The notes: a model not told the origin generated them from the sequence alone. 64,000 nt of DNA from Ruegeria sp. THAF57 (GCF_903914075.1 NZ_CAIWNQ010000004.1:124001-188000); one strand, 5' to 3'. Positions 27,712 through 36,824 are shown, counted from the stretch's first letter. Program-made: numbers and translations.

Positions 27712-29345
27712 TGTCGAAGGAACGGCTTTATCTATACGACACCACGCTGCGCGACGGGCAGCAGACCCAGGGAGTGCAGTTCTCGACCGCCGAAAAGGTG
27801 CAGATCGCCAAGGCTCTGGACGAGTTGGGCGTGGATTATATTGAGGGCGGCTGGCCGGGTGCGAACCCAACCGACAGTGCGTTTTTCGAGGTTGCGCCCA
27901 AGACCTCGGCCCGGTTGACGGCGTTTGGGATGACCAAGCGGTCGGGACGGTCTGCCGAAAATGACGATGTTCTTGCCGCCGTGATGAACGCGGGAACGCA
28001 GGCCGTCTGTCTGGTGGGCAAGTCGCATGACTATCACGTGACCCATGCGCTTGGGATCACGCTGGACGAGAATGTCGAGAATGTCCGTGCCTCGGTCGCG
28101 CATATCGTGGCACAGGGACGCGAGGCGCTGTTCGATGCCGAGCATTTCTTTGACGGCTACAAGGACAATCCCGCCTATGCGGTTCAGGTCTGCCGGGCGG
28201 CGCTGGAGGCAGGCGCGCGGTGGGTCGTGCTGTGTGATACCAATGGCGGCGCGCTGCCTGCCGAAGTCTCGCGCATTGTGGCCGAAGTGATTGCCGCAGG
28301 GCTGCCGGGCAACCGGTTGGGCATTCACACCCACAACGATACGGAAAACGCGGTAGCCTGTTCGCTGGCCGCCGTGGACGCGGGCGCACGCCAGATACAA
28401 GGCACGCTGAACGGGCTGGGAGAGCGGTGCGGCAATGCGAACCTGACCGCTTTGATCCCGACTTTGTTGCTGAAAGAACCCTATGCCTCGCAGTTTGAAA
28501 TCGGCGTCAGTGCGCAGGCGCTGGCCGGTCTGACGCGGATCAGCCGGATGCTAGATGATATTCTGAACCGGGTGCCCAGCAAGCAATCGGCCTATGTGGG
28601 GGCCTCGGCCTTTGCGCATAAAGCAGGGTTGCACGCCAGCGCGATCCTCAAGGACCCATCGACCTATGAGCATGTGGACCCGGGCGCGGTTGGTAATGCG
28701 CGGATCATTCCGATGTCCAATCAGGCGGGGCAATCGAACCTGCGAAAACGCCTGACCGAGGCGGGGTTGTCCGTGGATAAAGGCGACCCGGCATTGGGCC
28801 GCATCCTTGATCGGATCAAGCAACGCGAGGCCGAGGGCTATTCCTATGACACCGCACAGGCGAGTTTCGAATTGCTGGCGCGGGTCGAACTGGGGCAATT
28901 GCCGGCGTTCTTTGAGGTTAAGCGATACAAGGTCACGGTCGAGCGGCGCAAAAACAAGTACAACAAGATGGTCAGCCTGTCCGAGGCCGTGGTCGTGGTG
29001 AAGGTCGACGGCGAAAAGAAGCTATCGGTTAGCGAGTCTCTGGATGAGGATGGCAGCGACCGGGGGCCGGTGAATGCGCTGGCCAAAGCGCTGGCGAAGG
29101 ATCTTGGGCAATATTCGCAGGTGTTGGCCGATATGCGGCTGGTGGACTTTAAGGTGCGCATCACGCAAGGCGGGACCGAGGCTGTCACCCGCGTCATCAT
29201 CGACAGCGAAGACGGGCAGGGGCGGCGCTGGTCGACCGTGGGCGTCAGCGCGAACATAGTCGATGCCTCGTTCGAGGCGCTTTTGGATGCGATACAGTGG
29301 AAACTGGTTCGCGATTGCGGACCGCAGACGGCGGTGGCCGAGTGA
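27711..29345 (+). CDS. cimA: (R)-citramalate synthase
   Basis: Condenses pyruvate and acetyl-CoA to citramalate, the threonine-independent entry to isoleucine. The ATG at 27711 overlaps the cysS stop; the product is 544 residues. The HMGL-like TIM barrel starts with LYDTTLRDGQQTQGVQFS (the metal-binding DTTLRDG), has VLCDTNGGALP near 175, GIHTHNDTENAVA near 205 and NGLGERCGNAN near 235, followed by a LeuA-type allosteric dimer domain (about 390-530). Length and the domain order match CimA better than LeuA or homocitrate synthase, but substrate choice rests on family resemblance. Confidence 0.9.
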   Translation: MSKERLYLYDTTLRDGQQTQGVQFSTAEKVQIAKALDELGVDYIEGGWPGANPTDSAFFEVAPKTSARLTAFGMTKRSGRSAENDDVLAAVMNAGTQAVCLVGKSHDYHVTHALGITLDENVENVRASVAHIVAQGREALFDAEHFFDGYKDNPAYAVQVCRAALEAGARWVVLCDTNGGALPAEVSRIVAEVIAAGLPGNRLGIHTHNDTENAVACSLAAVDAGARQIQGTLNGLGERCGNANLTALIPTLLLKEPYASQFEIGVSAQALAGLTRISRMLDDILNRVPSKQSAYVGASAFAHKAGLHASAILKDPSTYEHVDPGAVGNARIIPMSNQAGQSNLRKRLTEAGLSVDKGDPALGRILDRIKQREAEGYSYDTAQASFELLARVELGQLPAFFEVKRYKVTVERRKNKYNKMVSLSEAVVVVKVDGEKKLSVSESLDEDGSDRGPVNALAKALAKDLGQYSQVLADMRLVDFKVRITQGGTEAVTRVIIDSEDGQGRRWSTVGVSANIVDASFEALLDAIQWKLVRDCGPQTAVAE

Positions 29346-30124
29346 GCGTTGCCTTCGACGATGACGTAAAGGCCTGTGCCGCACTGGTGCATCGCGCCGA
29401 CCCGGATCGGTTCATGGCGGCAATGGCTGCCCCTGTCACAGCACGGGCCGTTCTGTTCCCGATCTACGCGTTGAATGTCGAAGTCGCCCGGGCACCCTGG
29501 GTTACGCAGGAACCCATGATTGCCGAAATGCGCCTTCAATGGTGGCGTGACGCTTTGCAGGAGATTGCCGAGGGGCAGGCGGTGCGCAGGCATGATGTCG
29601 TAACACCTTTGTCCCGTATTCTTTCGCCGCATTTGGCGGCTCAGTTGGATGAGTATGTGGCCGTAAGGCGTTGGGATATCTACCGTGATCCGTTTGAGGA
29701 TCACGCGCATTTTGAGTCCTATTTCAACCATAGCGCCGGAACTTTGATGGTCGCGTCCGCGCAAGCCTTGGGCGAGGCGGACGAACAGGTTTTGCGCAAT
29801 TTCGGTTATGCCGTAGGTGTCGCGAACTGGTTGCGGGCGATCCCCGAGCTTGAGGCGCGCGGGCGTGTTCCCCTGTTGGATGGAACACCGGACGGGGTGC
29901 AGCAATTGGCAAAGTCGGCACTGGAACGACTTCACGCTGCCCGCGCTCAGCGATCTGCTGTCTCAAACGAAGCGCGTCCGGCCCTGTACGCCGGTTGGCA
30001 GGCAGACTGGGTGTTGCGGCAGGCGATGGCGCAACCAGATCTCGTCGCCGCTGGTGCGCTGGCGCAAGGTGAAATCCGGCGTCGGCTGTCACTGATGTGG
30101 AACGTCGCCCGAGGGCGCTGGTAG
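29342..30124 (+). CDS. Squalene/phytoene synthase-like protein, NDUFAF6 type
   Basis: The GTG at 29342 overlaps the cimA stop by 4 bp and gives 260 residues; an ATG 15 codons earlier lies inside cimA. The fold resembles trans-isoprenyl synthases (FPIYALNVEVARAP, MRLQWWRDALQEI, NHSAGTLMVASAQ, GVANWLRAIPELEARGRVPL), yet both Asp-rich metal motifs of real synthases are missing: the sites read ALNVEVA and AIPELEARG. This is the pattern of NDUFAF6, a mitochondrial complex I assembly factor with an alphaproteobacterial ancestry. A non-catalytic role in NADH dehydrogenase assembly is therefore more likely than terpene synthesis. Confidence 0.8.
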   Translation: MSVAFDDDVKACAALVHRADPDRFMAAMAAPVTARAVLFPIYALNVEVARAPWVTQEPMIAEMRLQWWRDALQEIAEGQAVRRHDVVTPLSRILSPHLAAQLDEYVAVRRWDIYRDPFEDHAHFESYFNHSAGTLMVASAQALGEADEQVLRNFGYAVGVANWLRAIPELEARGRVPLLDGTPDGVQQLAKSALERLHAARAQRSAVSNEARPALYAGWQADWVLRQAMAQPDLVAAGALAQGEIRRRLSLMWNVARGRW

Positions 30125-30127
30125 CCG

Positions 30128-31354
30128 TCAGGCTGCTTCCGGTTCGGTCGGGCGCAGTACCAACCACAGCAACGCGCCCCCGGCCAAAGTCAACAGCGGG
30201 ATCATGGCAAGGTTGACGGCAGTCCACCCCTCAACCGGGGACCCGCCCGAACAGTTCATCAACCCGCCCGAGGACAAAGAGGCCAACGTCACACCGCCGA
30301 ACACCAGCAGGTCGTTCAGGCCCTGCATCCGACCGCGTTCATTTACGTCGTGTGAGGCGGCCAGCATCGTGGTTGCCCCGATAAAGCCGAAATTCCAACC
30401 GACACCCAGCAGGATCAGGGCAATAAAGAAGTTTTCAAGTTCAACACCTTGCAAGGCCACGATACCCGCACCGCCCAGAATGGCGAGGCCAAGCGCAACG
30501 ATCTTTTCCACCCCGAAACGTGCGATCAACTGGCCGGTGAAGAAGCTGGGAATATACATGGCCAACACGTGACCGGTTACCACATCCGCCGCATCATTCG
30601 CCGAGTATCCGCAGCCTACGACAGCCAGCGGGGTCGAGGTCATGACAAGGTTCATCAGCGCGTAGGACACCATCGCACAGATAACGGCCACGGCGATGCG
30701 CGGCGTCTTTAGCATCTCAAGCCGGGTTCTGCCCCTGGGCGTGCCTTTCTCGGCCATGGTAGGGGTTGGGGTTTCCAGAAAGAAGAACAGACCTGAACCA
30801 ACAACGTTCAAAGCAATCACAGCCAGATAAGTACCGAGAAAAGGGATGACATATGCCGTCGAGGTAAGCTTGACGATCTGAGGTCCGATGATTGCTGCAA
30901 CCAGACCACCTGCCATGACGTATGATATTGCCTTGGGACGAAACTCATCCGAGGCCGTGTCTGCGGCGGCAAAGCGATAGAAGCCGTGCGCGCTCATGTA
31001 GATGCCGGTCAGAAGGCTTCCCAAAAGAAACACGGGGAAAGACCCAAGATACAGCCCATACGCGCCGACAAGCCCGCCTAGGGCACCGGCCGTTGCCCCC
31101 AAAAGAAAACCCGCGCGCCGGCCCCAGCGTTGCATGATCGCGGAGATCGGCGTAGCCGTCAGCATTGACCCCAGCACGATCAACGAGATCGGAAGTGTTG
31201 CCAGGCAAGCGTTGGTTGCCAGAGACTGCCCCGCCAATCCAGCGACGATAAAGATAATCGGCAGTTGCGCGCCAAGCACGGCCTGCACCGCGACCAGTAC
31301 AGCGACGTTGCGCTTGGCCACACTATCATTTGGGGAAGAGGCGGTCATTGTCAT
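30128..31354 (-). CDS. Major facilitator superfamily transporter
   Basis: A 408-residue protein with twelve hydrophobic segments. The ATG at 31354 is preferred (AGG 5 bases before), over another two codons later or one 12 codons earlier. The loop between helices 2 and 3 reads ISAIMQRWGRRAGFLLG, the MFS motif A position, and GVEKIVALG mirrors it in the second half. No drug- or sugar-specific motif is visible. The gene converges on the squalene-synthase-like gene with a 3-bp gap and diverges from the DNA glycosylase. Confidence 0.86.
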   Translation of the reverse strand: MTMTASSPNDSVAKRNVAVLVAVQAVLGAQLPIIFIVAGLAGQSLATNACLATLPISLIVLGSMLTATPISAIMQRWGRRAGFLLGATAGALGGLVGAYGLYLGSFPVFLLGSLLTGIYMSAHGFYRFAAADTASDEFRPKAISYVMAGGLVAAIIGPQIVKLTSTAYVIPFLGTYLAVIALNVVGSGLFFFLETPTPTMAEKGTPRGRTRLEMLKTPRIAVAVICAMVSYALMNLVMTSTPLAVVGCGYSANDAADVVTGHVLAMYIPSFFTGQLIARFGVEKIVALGLAILGGAGIVALQGVELENFFIALILLGVGWNFGFIGATTMLAASHDVNERGRMQGLNDLLVFGGVTLASLSSGGLMNCSGGSPVEGWTAVNLAMIPLLTLAGGALLWLVLRPTEPEAA

Positions 31355-31453
31355 GTGCCTATGCGTATCCGTGAAAAGCGTGGCATACAAGCGGGTTGCA
31401 TATACGGCAAAGCAGCCTAACGTGCTCGTGATTACTCAGCCCCCGGAGCGCGC

Positions 31454-32086
31454 ATGTCCGTCGGACGTATCATCGAAACCAATGACTGTGTCAGCGAGGG
31501 TGCCGTGTGGTTGGCTGGCGCGTGCCCTCGGATGGCCTATGCGTTGGAACAAGTGGGGCCGCTGCCTCTGCGTCGGCGACCGGACGGGTTCGCGCAACTG
31601 CTTAGCGCGATTGTCAGTCAGCAGGTCAGCGTGGCCTCGGCCAATGCGATCTGGAAACGCTTGCAGGATGCGAAACTGACCGGCCCGCGCAAGATAATGT
31701 GGGCCACGGATGACGATCTTAGGGCAGTTGGGCTCAGCCGACAGAAAATACGCTATGCCCGCGCGCTGGCCGAGGCACGTATTGATTACAAAGCGTTGCG
31801 GGATGCTCCAAACGACGAAGTTGTCGCGATCCTTACCGAGGTTTCGGGCATTGGCGTCTGGACCGCCGAGATCTACGCGATGTTCTCGCTCGGTCGCGCG
31901 GATGTAATCGCGCCCGGTGATCTGGCCCTGCAAGAGGCCGCGCGTATTCTCTATGACCTGCCCAAGCGTCCGACCGACAAAGAACTGAGACAAATGGCCG
32001 AGGCGTGGTCGCCTTGGCGGTCTGTTGCGGCGCGGGTGTTGTGGGCCTATTACCGGGTGGCCAAGCAAAGAGAAGGGATCAGATGA
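31454..32086 (+). CDS. DNA-3-methyladenine glycosylase II (AlkA-type)
   Basis: Removes alkylated bases from DNA. The 210-residue protein is the HhH-GPD domain without the N-terminal TATA-like domain of E. coli AlkA. Visible: LLSAIVSQQVSVASANAIW near 48, a helix-hairpin-helix LTEVSGIGVWTAEIYAMF near 130, and the catalytic Asp in VIAPGDLALQEAA near 155. The stop overlaps the start of the esterase gene (ATGA-type), beginning a four-gene run to 33552. No SOS or Ada box is evident upstream. Confidence 0.92.
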   Translation: MSVGRIIETNDCVSEGAVWLAGACPRMAYALEQVGPLPLRRRPDGFAQLLSAIVSQQVSVASANAIWKRLQDAKLTGPRKIMWATDDDLRAVGLSRQKIRYARALAEARIDYKALRDAPNDEVVAILTEVSGIGVWTAEIYAMFSLGRADVIAPGDLALQEAARILYDLPKRPTDKELRQMAEAWSPWRSVAARVLWAYYRVAKQREGIR

Positions 32087-32748
32087 CACGGGTTTTGAAC
32101 GCGCTCAGGAAAGAGCCGGTTTCGGGCGACACACGCTCGGTCGTGGTGTTCGTACACGGCTACGGGGCGAACGGGGCCGATCTGTTGGGCCTTGCCGACC
32201 CATTGGGCGAGCATTTGCCCGACACGCTGTTCGTCGCCCCCGATGCGCCGGAACAGATCCCCGGAATGCCAAACGGGTTTCAGTGGTTCCCGATCCCGTG
32301 GATCGACGGCTCGTCCGAGGAAGAAGCGCGTCGCGGCATGGAGATGGCAAGCGACGACTTCAACGCCTTCCTCGACGCGCTGATGGTGGACGAAGACGTG
32401 CTGCCCGAGCAGGTCGTGCTGTTCGGGTTCAGCCAGGGCACGATGATGAGCCTGCACGTCGCCCCGCGCCGTGAGGACCCGGTCGCGGGGATCGTCGCGT
32501 TCTCGGGCCGTCTGCTGGAGCCAGATTTGTTGCCGGACGAAACCGTCAGCCGGATGCCGATCCTGCTTGTCCATGGGGATGCCGATGACGTGGTGCCTCC
32601 GCAATCGCTGCCCGAGGCGGCCGAGGCCCTGCAAGCGGCGGATTTCAAAGAGGTCTACGCCCATGTCATGAAAGGCACTGGTCACGGTATCGCGCCCGAC
32701 GGCCTCAGCGTTGCGCTGGCCTTTATGCGCGACAAGCTGAGCCTCTGA
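32083..32748 (+). CDS. Phospholipase/carboxylesterase family alpha/beta hydrolase
   Basis: The ATG at 32083 overlaps the glycosylase stop and gives 221 residues, the normal size of this esterase family. The oxyanion and lid region VFVHGYGANGADLLGLA starts near 20, the nucleophile Ser is in LFGFSQGTMMS near 113, the acid is in HGDADDVVPP near 167 and the His in GTGHGIAPDG near 200. It is cytoplasmic, with broad carboxylester activity expected. Confidence 0.9.
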   Translation: MTRVLNALRKEPVSGDTRSVVVFVHGYGANGADLLGLADPLGEHLPDTLFVAPDAPEQIPGMPNGFQWFPIPWIDGSSEEEARRGMEMASDDFNAFLDALMVDEDVLPEQVVLFGFSQGTMMSLHVAPRREDPVAGIVAFSGRLLEPDLLPDETVSRMPILLVHGDADDVVPPQSLPEAAEALQAADFKEVYAHVMKGTGHGIAPDGLSVALAFMRDKLSL

Positions 32749-32752
32749 CCCC

Positions 32753-33247
32753 GTGATCGCGGTCCGTCCGATGATGCGAGAGGACGTGGCAGTTGCCTGC
32801 CATATCCTCAACCAAATCATAGACATCGGCGGCACGACCGCACATGAAATCCCGTATTCCGAGGCCTTATTCACGCAAAGCTACTTGGATGGGTCGGACA
32901 AGATCTGTTGCCATGTCGCGCTTGATGAACAGGGCGAAGTCGCCGGCTTTCAATGGTTGGGTGTGAACGAAGCTCTGCCCGACGGATGCGCCGACATCGC
33001 CACATTCACGCGCCGAGAGCCTCTTTTGAAGGGCGCAGGGCGGGCGTTGTTTGCCGAGACTTCGAAACATGCCGGGGCGCTCGGGCTGCGGGCGATCAAC
33101 GCGACGATAAGGGCCGATAACCGGCAGGGGTTAAGTTATTACGAAAAGATGGGGTTTGAGGATTACTCGGTCTCTTACGGTGTTCCTCTTAGGGACGGTA
33201 CCCCGGTGGATCGGATTTCCAAACGGTTTGAATTGAGGAAAGGCTAA
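32753..33247 (+). CDS. GNAT family N-acetyltransferase
   Basis: A 164-residue protein starting from a GTG 4 bp after the esterase stop. It has the acetyl-CoA-binding region around KGAGRALFAETSKHAGALG (about 90-108) and the family core INATIRADNRQGLSYYEKMGF (beta4-alpha4-beta5) near 115-135, with YEKMGFEDY typical of phosphinothricin-acetyltransferase-like members. The acceptor substrate is unknown. Confidence 0.86.
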   Translation: MIAVRPMMREDVAVACHILNQIIDIGGTTAHEIPYSEALFTQSYLDGSDKICCHVALDEQGEVAGFQWLGVNEALPDGCADIATFTRREPLLKGAGRALFAETSKHAGALGLRAINATIRADNRQGLSYYEKMGFEDYSVSYGVPLRDGTPVDRISKRFELRKG

Positions 33248-33249
33248 GA

Positions 33250-33552
33250 ATGCTGGTTGTCACAGGAATAGTTGAAGTTTCGCCGGAAGGTATTGAAAAG
33301 GCTGAGAAAGCGGCTTTGGAAATGGTGGGGGAAACGGTCAAGGAAGAAGGTTGCATTACCTATGAGTTCAGTCAGGTTCTAGGCCACAGCAACCGGTTCC
33401 GCGTGTATGAGGAATGGGAAAGCCAAGCCGCACTCGAGGCGCACTTTGCCGCTCCGCATATGGCTGCGTTTCGGGCGGCATTGGGCGAAGCAGGAGTGAA
33501 GTCTAGCGATATCTGCCGCATCGTCGGGGGCGAAAAGCAGCCCCTTCGCTAA
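33250..33552 (+). CDS. Antibiotic biosynthesis monooxygenase (ABM) domain protein
   Basis: A compact 100-residue ferredoxin-like protein: LVVTGIVEVSPEGIEKAEKA, EEGCITYEFSQV, RFRVYEEWESQAALEAHFA and HMAAFRAALGEAG are all in the family order, with the ExW and HF residues of the quinol-monooxygenase YgiN type. It starts 2 bp after the GNAT stop. It overlaps the convergent VOC gene by 4 bp. Enzymatic role not known. Confidence 0.88.
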   Translation: MLVVTGIVEVSPEGIEKAEKAALEMVGETVKEEGCITYEFSQVLGHSNRFRVYEEWESQAALEAHFAAPHMAAFRAALGEAGVKSSDICRIVGGEKQPLR

Positions 33553-33980
33553 GTCTGACCCCAAAGGTGAGGTTCGGCGAATTCCACCGAATTTCCGGCC
33601 GGGTCACGGATATAGAGTGAGCGCGCGCCGTTCGGCCAATCGAACTCGGCCTCAATGGGTACATTCCAGTCCAACAGATGCTTGCGCATCACTTGTATCT
33701 GCGCGCGTGACATGGACAGGCAGACATGCCCGGGCCCGCGTGCCCCGTGGGGCGGAACAGGAAGGTCCGGGTTCGTTGGGGCCTTTTCAGTTTCATCCGC
33801 ATTAAAGATCAGCAGAACCGATGCACCGAGGCGGTAGAAAACATGGCGGTCGGTGACACGTTGAATTTTCTCCAGCCCCAATATTTCGCCATAGAACCGT
33901 TCTGCTGAATCTAGATCATCGACGTAAAGAGCGGCCTCCAGAACACCTTGTGCGGTTGGTATGTCTGGTGTGACTTTCAT
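33549..33980 (-). CDS. Glyoxalase/bleomycin-resistance (VOC) superfamily protein
   Basis: 143 residues with two beta-alpha-beta-beta-beta units: EAALYVDDLDSAERFYGEIL in the first and RGPGHVCLSMSRAQIQVMRK in the second, ending RSLYIRDPAGNSVEFAEPHLW. His and Glu metal ligands (HVCL, VEFAEP) are plausible. Members may be glyoxalases, dioxygenases or antibiotic-binding proteins; no choice can be made. Confidence 0.86.
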   Translation of the reverse strand: MKVTPDIPTAQGVLEAALYVDDLDSAERFYGEILGLEKIQRVTDRHVFYRLGASVLLIFNADETEKAPTNPDLPVPPHGARGPGHVCLSMSRAQIQVMRKHLLDWNVPIEAEFDWPNGARSLYIRDPAGNSVEFAEPHLWGQT

Positions 33981-34011
33981 GGCGTAAGTCTATCACAAAT
34001 CGCGGTTTTTG

Positions 34012-34617
34012 TCACCGGCGCGGGCGGCGGTCCCGTTTGCGCTGAGGCGCGACATTGATTGTAGGTGCAGGCAGGCTGTCCCATTGGCCCGGTTCCAGCC
34101 CCTCAAGTGTCCAATCTGCGATGCGGGCCCGGATCAAGCGCAGGGTTGGGTGGCCAACCGCGGCCGTCATCCGGCGGACCTGCCGGTTCTTACCCTCGCG
34201 CAGGGTCAATTCGATCCAGCAATCAGGCACTGTCTGACGAACCCGTATCGGAGGCGTGCGCGGCCACAGCCCGTCGGGTTCATCTATCAGGCGTGCCTTT
34301 ACGGGGCGGGTCAAACCGTCCTTCAGTTCGACCCCGTCCCTCAGGGCTTTCAGCGCCGCGGCATCAGGCAGACCTTCAACCTGAACCCAATAGGTTTTGG
34401 GCATCTTGTGCTGCGGATCGGATATCTGCGCCTGCAACCGGCCATTGTCAGTCAGCAGCATCAACCCTTCGCTATCGCGATCCAATCGTCCGGCGGGATA
34501 AACGCCGGGCAAATCAATGAAGTCAGACAAGGTGCTGCGCGGCGAATCTGCATTGGCGCGATCGGTGAACTGCGGCAACACGTCGAAAGGTTTGTTGAAG
34601 CGGATGAACCAGGACAT
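34012..34617 (-). CDS. rRNA large-subunit pseudouridine synthase, RluE/RsuA family
   Basis: Isomerises a uridine in ribosomal RNA. The 201-residue product has no S4 domain, as in RluE. Catalytic Asp is in [19 protein letters not shown] near 45, followed by KTYWVQVEG near 74 and the C-terminal motif [24 protein letters not shown]. The C-terminal tail is very basic ([11 protein letters not shown]), suited to binding rRNA. RluE modifies 23S U2457 in E. coli; the same target here is inference. Confidence 0.9.
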   Translation of the reverse strand: MSWFIRFNKPFDVLPQFTDRANADSPRSTLSDFIDLPGVYPAGRLDRDSEGLMLLTDNGRLQAQISDPQHKMPKTYWVQVEGLPDAAALKALRDGVELKDGLTRPVKARLIDEPDGLWPRTPPIRVRQTVPDCWIELTLREGKNRQVRRMTAAVGHPTLRLIRARIADWTLEGLEPGQWDSLPAPTINVAPQRKRDRRPRR

Positions 34618-34728
34618 AAGTCACGCCATAGCCCGAGCGACACAGGCAGCGCAACCTGTGGATAACTGTCACGTGCCTGTTACTTGGGCAGCTTACCCCA
34701 TACCCGAGATATTGTGGAAACTCAGGGC

Positions 34729-34756
34729 TTGTCAGAGTTTTAACACGATATATAGT
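34729..34756 (+). promoter_or_regulatory. Probable sigma-70-type promoter of the HNH gene
   Basis: TTGTCA (34729-34734), a 16-base spacer and TATAGT (34751-34756). The predicted start is about 68 bases before the ATG at 34831. A small GCGGG/CCCGC hairpin lies in the leader. Confidence 0.6.
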
Positions 34757-34830
34757 TGAGTTAAGGCCGGGGCGGGTGTTCCCCGCTCTGATGTCAAAAC
34801 GGGCAGAGCAGAGCGAGGAGCGATTCTGAT

Positions 34831-35418
34831 ATGGATGGAGACTTCAGAACCGAATTTGTCAGGGAACCCGGTGCGCTAAAGCATCATCCGGCATTGGTTT
34901 TGAACGCCGATTACCGCCCCTTGTCCTATTATCCACTGTCATTGTGGCCCTGGCAGGAGGCGATCAAGGCGGCCTGGTTGGATCGGGTGGATATCGTCGC
35001 TGAATATGACGAGGTCGTGCGAAGCCCCAGTACCGAGATCCGAATACCCTCAGTCGTTGTTCTCAAAGATTACGTAAAACCCAGAAAGCGCGTGGCCTTC
35101 ACGCGCTTTAATTTATTTCTGAGGGATGAGTTCCGTTGCCAATATTGCGGCGCTCGCGGAGACCTGACGTTTGACCACGTCGTCCCCCGCGCGGCAGGTG
35201 GCGTGACAAGCTGGCAAAACGTTGTGGCAGCGTGCAGCCCCTGCAATTTGAAGAAGGGGTCAAAATCGTTGCGTCAGGCCGGGATGGCGTTGCGCAAGCC
35301 CCCACGTCAACCGGACGCCGAGGCGCTTCGGAATATCGGCCGGAAATTCCCGCCAAACCACCTGCACGATAGCTGGATTGATTTTCTGTACTGGGATGCA
35401 GAATTGGATGAGTTTTAA
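34831..35418 (+). CDS. HNH endonuclease domain protein
   Basis: A 195-residue protein with an N-terminal segment typical of this family (ALVLNADYRPLSYYPLSLWP) and a zinc-bound HNH domain: CQYC at 103-106, DH at 115-116, Asn130, CSPC at 135-138. GAGGAG is 10 bases before the start. It is a stand-alone gene with its own promoter, not next to methylase, phage terminase or toxin genes. Such single HNH proteins are common in Rhodobacteraceae and their job, perhaps in DNA repair, is not known. The 3' end overlaps that of dsbB by 4 bp. Confidence 0.88.
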   Translation: MDGDFRTEFVREPGALKHHPALVLNADYRPLSYYPLSLWPWQEAIKAAWLDRVDIVAEYDEVVRSPSTEIRIPSVVVLKDYVKPRKRVAFTRFNLFLRDEFRCQYCGARGDLTFDHVVPRAAGGVTSWQNVVAACSPCNLKKGSKSLRQAGMALRKPPRQPDAEALRNIGRKFPPNHLHDSWIDFLYWDAELDEF

Positions 35419-35882
35419 TCGCTGGCGCGTCGCGCTGCGAGCCAGATCATAACCAGCACAGCCGAGATAGCCGCATTCCAACCGGCCATGGATAGACCCA
35501 GAAACTCCCACGGGATGTCGTCGCAGCGTACCAATGGGGCAGACATGATCTGGTCCATCAATTCTTGTGTGGACAGACCTCCAATGTCTCCTGAAGTGCA
35601 GCTTGATGGGCCTTCCCACCATTTCTGCTCGACGCCTGCGTGGAAAACGCCGATGGCGGCGGTTGTCATCGCTGCAAGAGCGCCCAATACCGGAAGCAAC
35701 GTGTTACGGGGCAGAGCCAGCGCCAACCCACCAATCAAAACGGCCGCCCCATGCGGGTAGCGCTGCCAGATGCACATCTTGCAGGGCGGCAGGCCGCCCA
35801 AGTACTGAAACCCCCAGGCCCCAAGCAAAAGCGCAGCGGAGCCTCCGGCGGCGATCAGGACATACAGGTTTCGACGCGTCAT
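35415..35882 (-). CDS. dsbB: Disulfide bond formation protein DsbB
   Basis: Inner-membrane protein passing electrons from DsbA to quinone. The ATG at 35882 gives 155 residues; the open frame upstream belongs to overlapping sequence. Four membrane segments are visible and both redox Cys pairs are kept: Cys34 and Cys37 in PPCKMCIWQRYP, Cys95 and Cys120 in the second periplasmic loop. The start overlaps the stop of the YqaA-like gene by 4 bp, so the two are coupled. Confidence 0.9.
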   Translation of the reverse strand: MTRRNLYVLIAAGGSAALLLGAWGFQYLGGLPPCKMCIWQRYPHGAAVLIGGLALALPRNTLLPVLGALAAMTTAAIGVFHAGVEQKWWEGPSSCTSGDIGGLSTQELMDQIMSAPLVRCDDIPWEFLGLSMAGWNAAISAVLVMIWLAARRASD

Positions 35883-36457
35883 AGGTATTTCACCGCAATA
35901 AACCCGCCAAACAGCAGGATGATAAACAGCGTGAACATGAGGCCAAGGCGCTTTTCGATAAAGGCGCGAATGGGTTCTCCGAATCCCCACAGCAAGCCTG
36001 CCACAACGTAAAAGCGCAAAGCACGCGCCAGAATAGACGTCGCGATGAAGGTGCCCAAGGGCATACCGGTCCACCCGGACATGATCGTAATGACCTTGTA
36101 GGGAAATGGCGTTACGCCCGCGCCCAAAACGGCCCAGAATCCGAAATCATTGAATCGTGTGTTGAATTCTTCCATGGCGTGCGCCTTGCCCATGGATTCA
36201 AGAATGGGCTGTCCAATGCTTTCATAGAAAAACGCACCAATGGCATAACCCAGCAATCCGCCCAATACCGAAGCAACCAAGGCAACGGTCGCGATCAACC
36301 ACGCGCGAGACGGTCGGGCGATGATCATTGGAATCATCAGAACGTCGGGGGGAATCGGAAAAAATGAGCTTTCGATAAAGGCAACCACGGCCAGCGCCCA
36401 CAGCGCATGCGGATGTTCGGCCAGACGAATGGTCCAGTCATAAAGCGATCGCAACAT
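35879..36457 (-). CDS. DedA/YqaA-type (VTT domain) membrane protein
   Basis: 192 residues with about five membrane segments. The family signature is seen in AFIESSFFPIPPDVLMIPM near 27 and the re-entrant GAGVTPFPYKVITIMSG near 111, containing the acidic and Pro-rich motifs of SNARE-associated/VTT proteins. DedA relatives are linked to undecaprenyl-phosphate or phospholipid recycling across the membrane; which substrate applies here is unknown. It is coupled to dsbB. Confidence 0.85.
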   Translation of the reverse strand: MLRSLYDWTIRLAEHPHALWALAVVAFIESSFFPIPPDVLMIPMIIARPSRAWLIATVALVASVLGGLLGYAIGAFFYESIGQPILESMGKAHAMEEFNTRFNDFGFWAVLGAGVTPFPYKVITIMSGWTGMPLGTFIATSILARALRFYVVAGLLWGFGEPIRAFIEKRLGLMFTLFIILLFGGFIAVKYL

Positions 36458-36584
36458 TAGGTGCTAAAATCCTGTTGGTTTGATGTTCAAGCAAAATCAC
36501 GGGCCAGATGTGTCGTCAACCTACCGGAGGAAAACAATCTGGCGATGGGGTGTTTTTTGCCTCTGGACGTTCCGGTTCATGGGC

Positions 36585-36590
36585 GATAAT
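36585..36590 (+). promoter_or_regulatory. Likely -10 element of tRNA-Leu
   Basis: GATAAT lies 12 bases before the first base of the tRNA. The -35 region (CTGGAC around 36563) fits poorly, so only the -10 is called. Confidence 0.4.
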
Positions 36591-36602
36591 TCAGTGACCG
36601 TG

Positions 36603-36688
36603 GCCCAAGTGGCGGAATGGTAGACGCAGGGGATTCAAAATCCCCCGCCTTCACGGGCGTGAGAGTTCGAGTCTCTCCTTGGGCACCA
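36603..36688 (+). tRNA. tRNA-Leu (anticodon CAA)
   Basis: A class II tRNA of 86 bases. GCCCAAG pairs with CTTGGGC at 36678-36684, then discriminator A and encoded CCA. The anticodon stem GGGGA/TCCCC holds the loop TTCAAAA, giving CAA. A long variable arm (GCCTTCACGGGC) and the T arm GAGAGTTCGAGTCTCTC are present. Confidence 0.98.
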
Positions 36689-36824
36689 CAATTCCGGTTT
36701 CGACGTTTGTGTATTTGTTGCGCAATGCGACAGCCTTTTTTTGGCGCTTCGGGACAAGCGATTTCCGCCGATGCGTTTGGCTGTGTCCGTACAGTCGGCT
36801 GTCCACTTGGTGGTTTCGTGAACG

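Noticed and set aside
36603-36688. tRNA-Leu as an island attachment site for the glycan cluster
   Set aside because: No integrase and no repeat of the tRNA 3' end was seen near the far end of the cluster.
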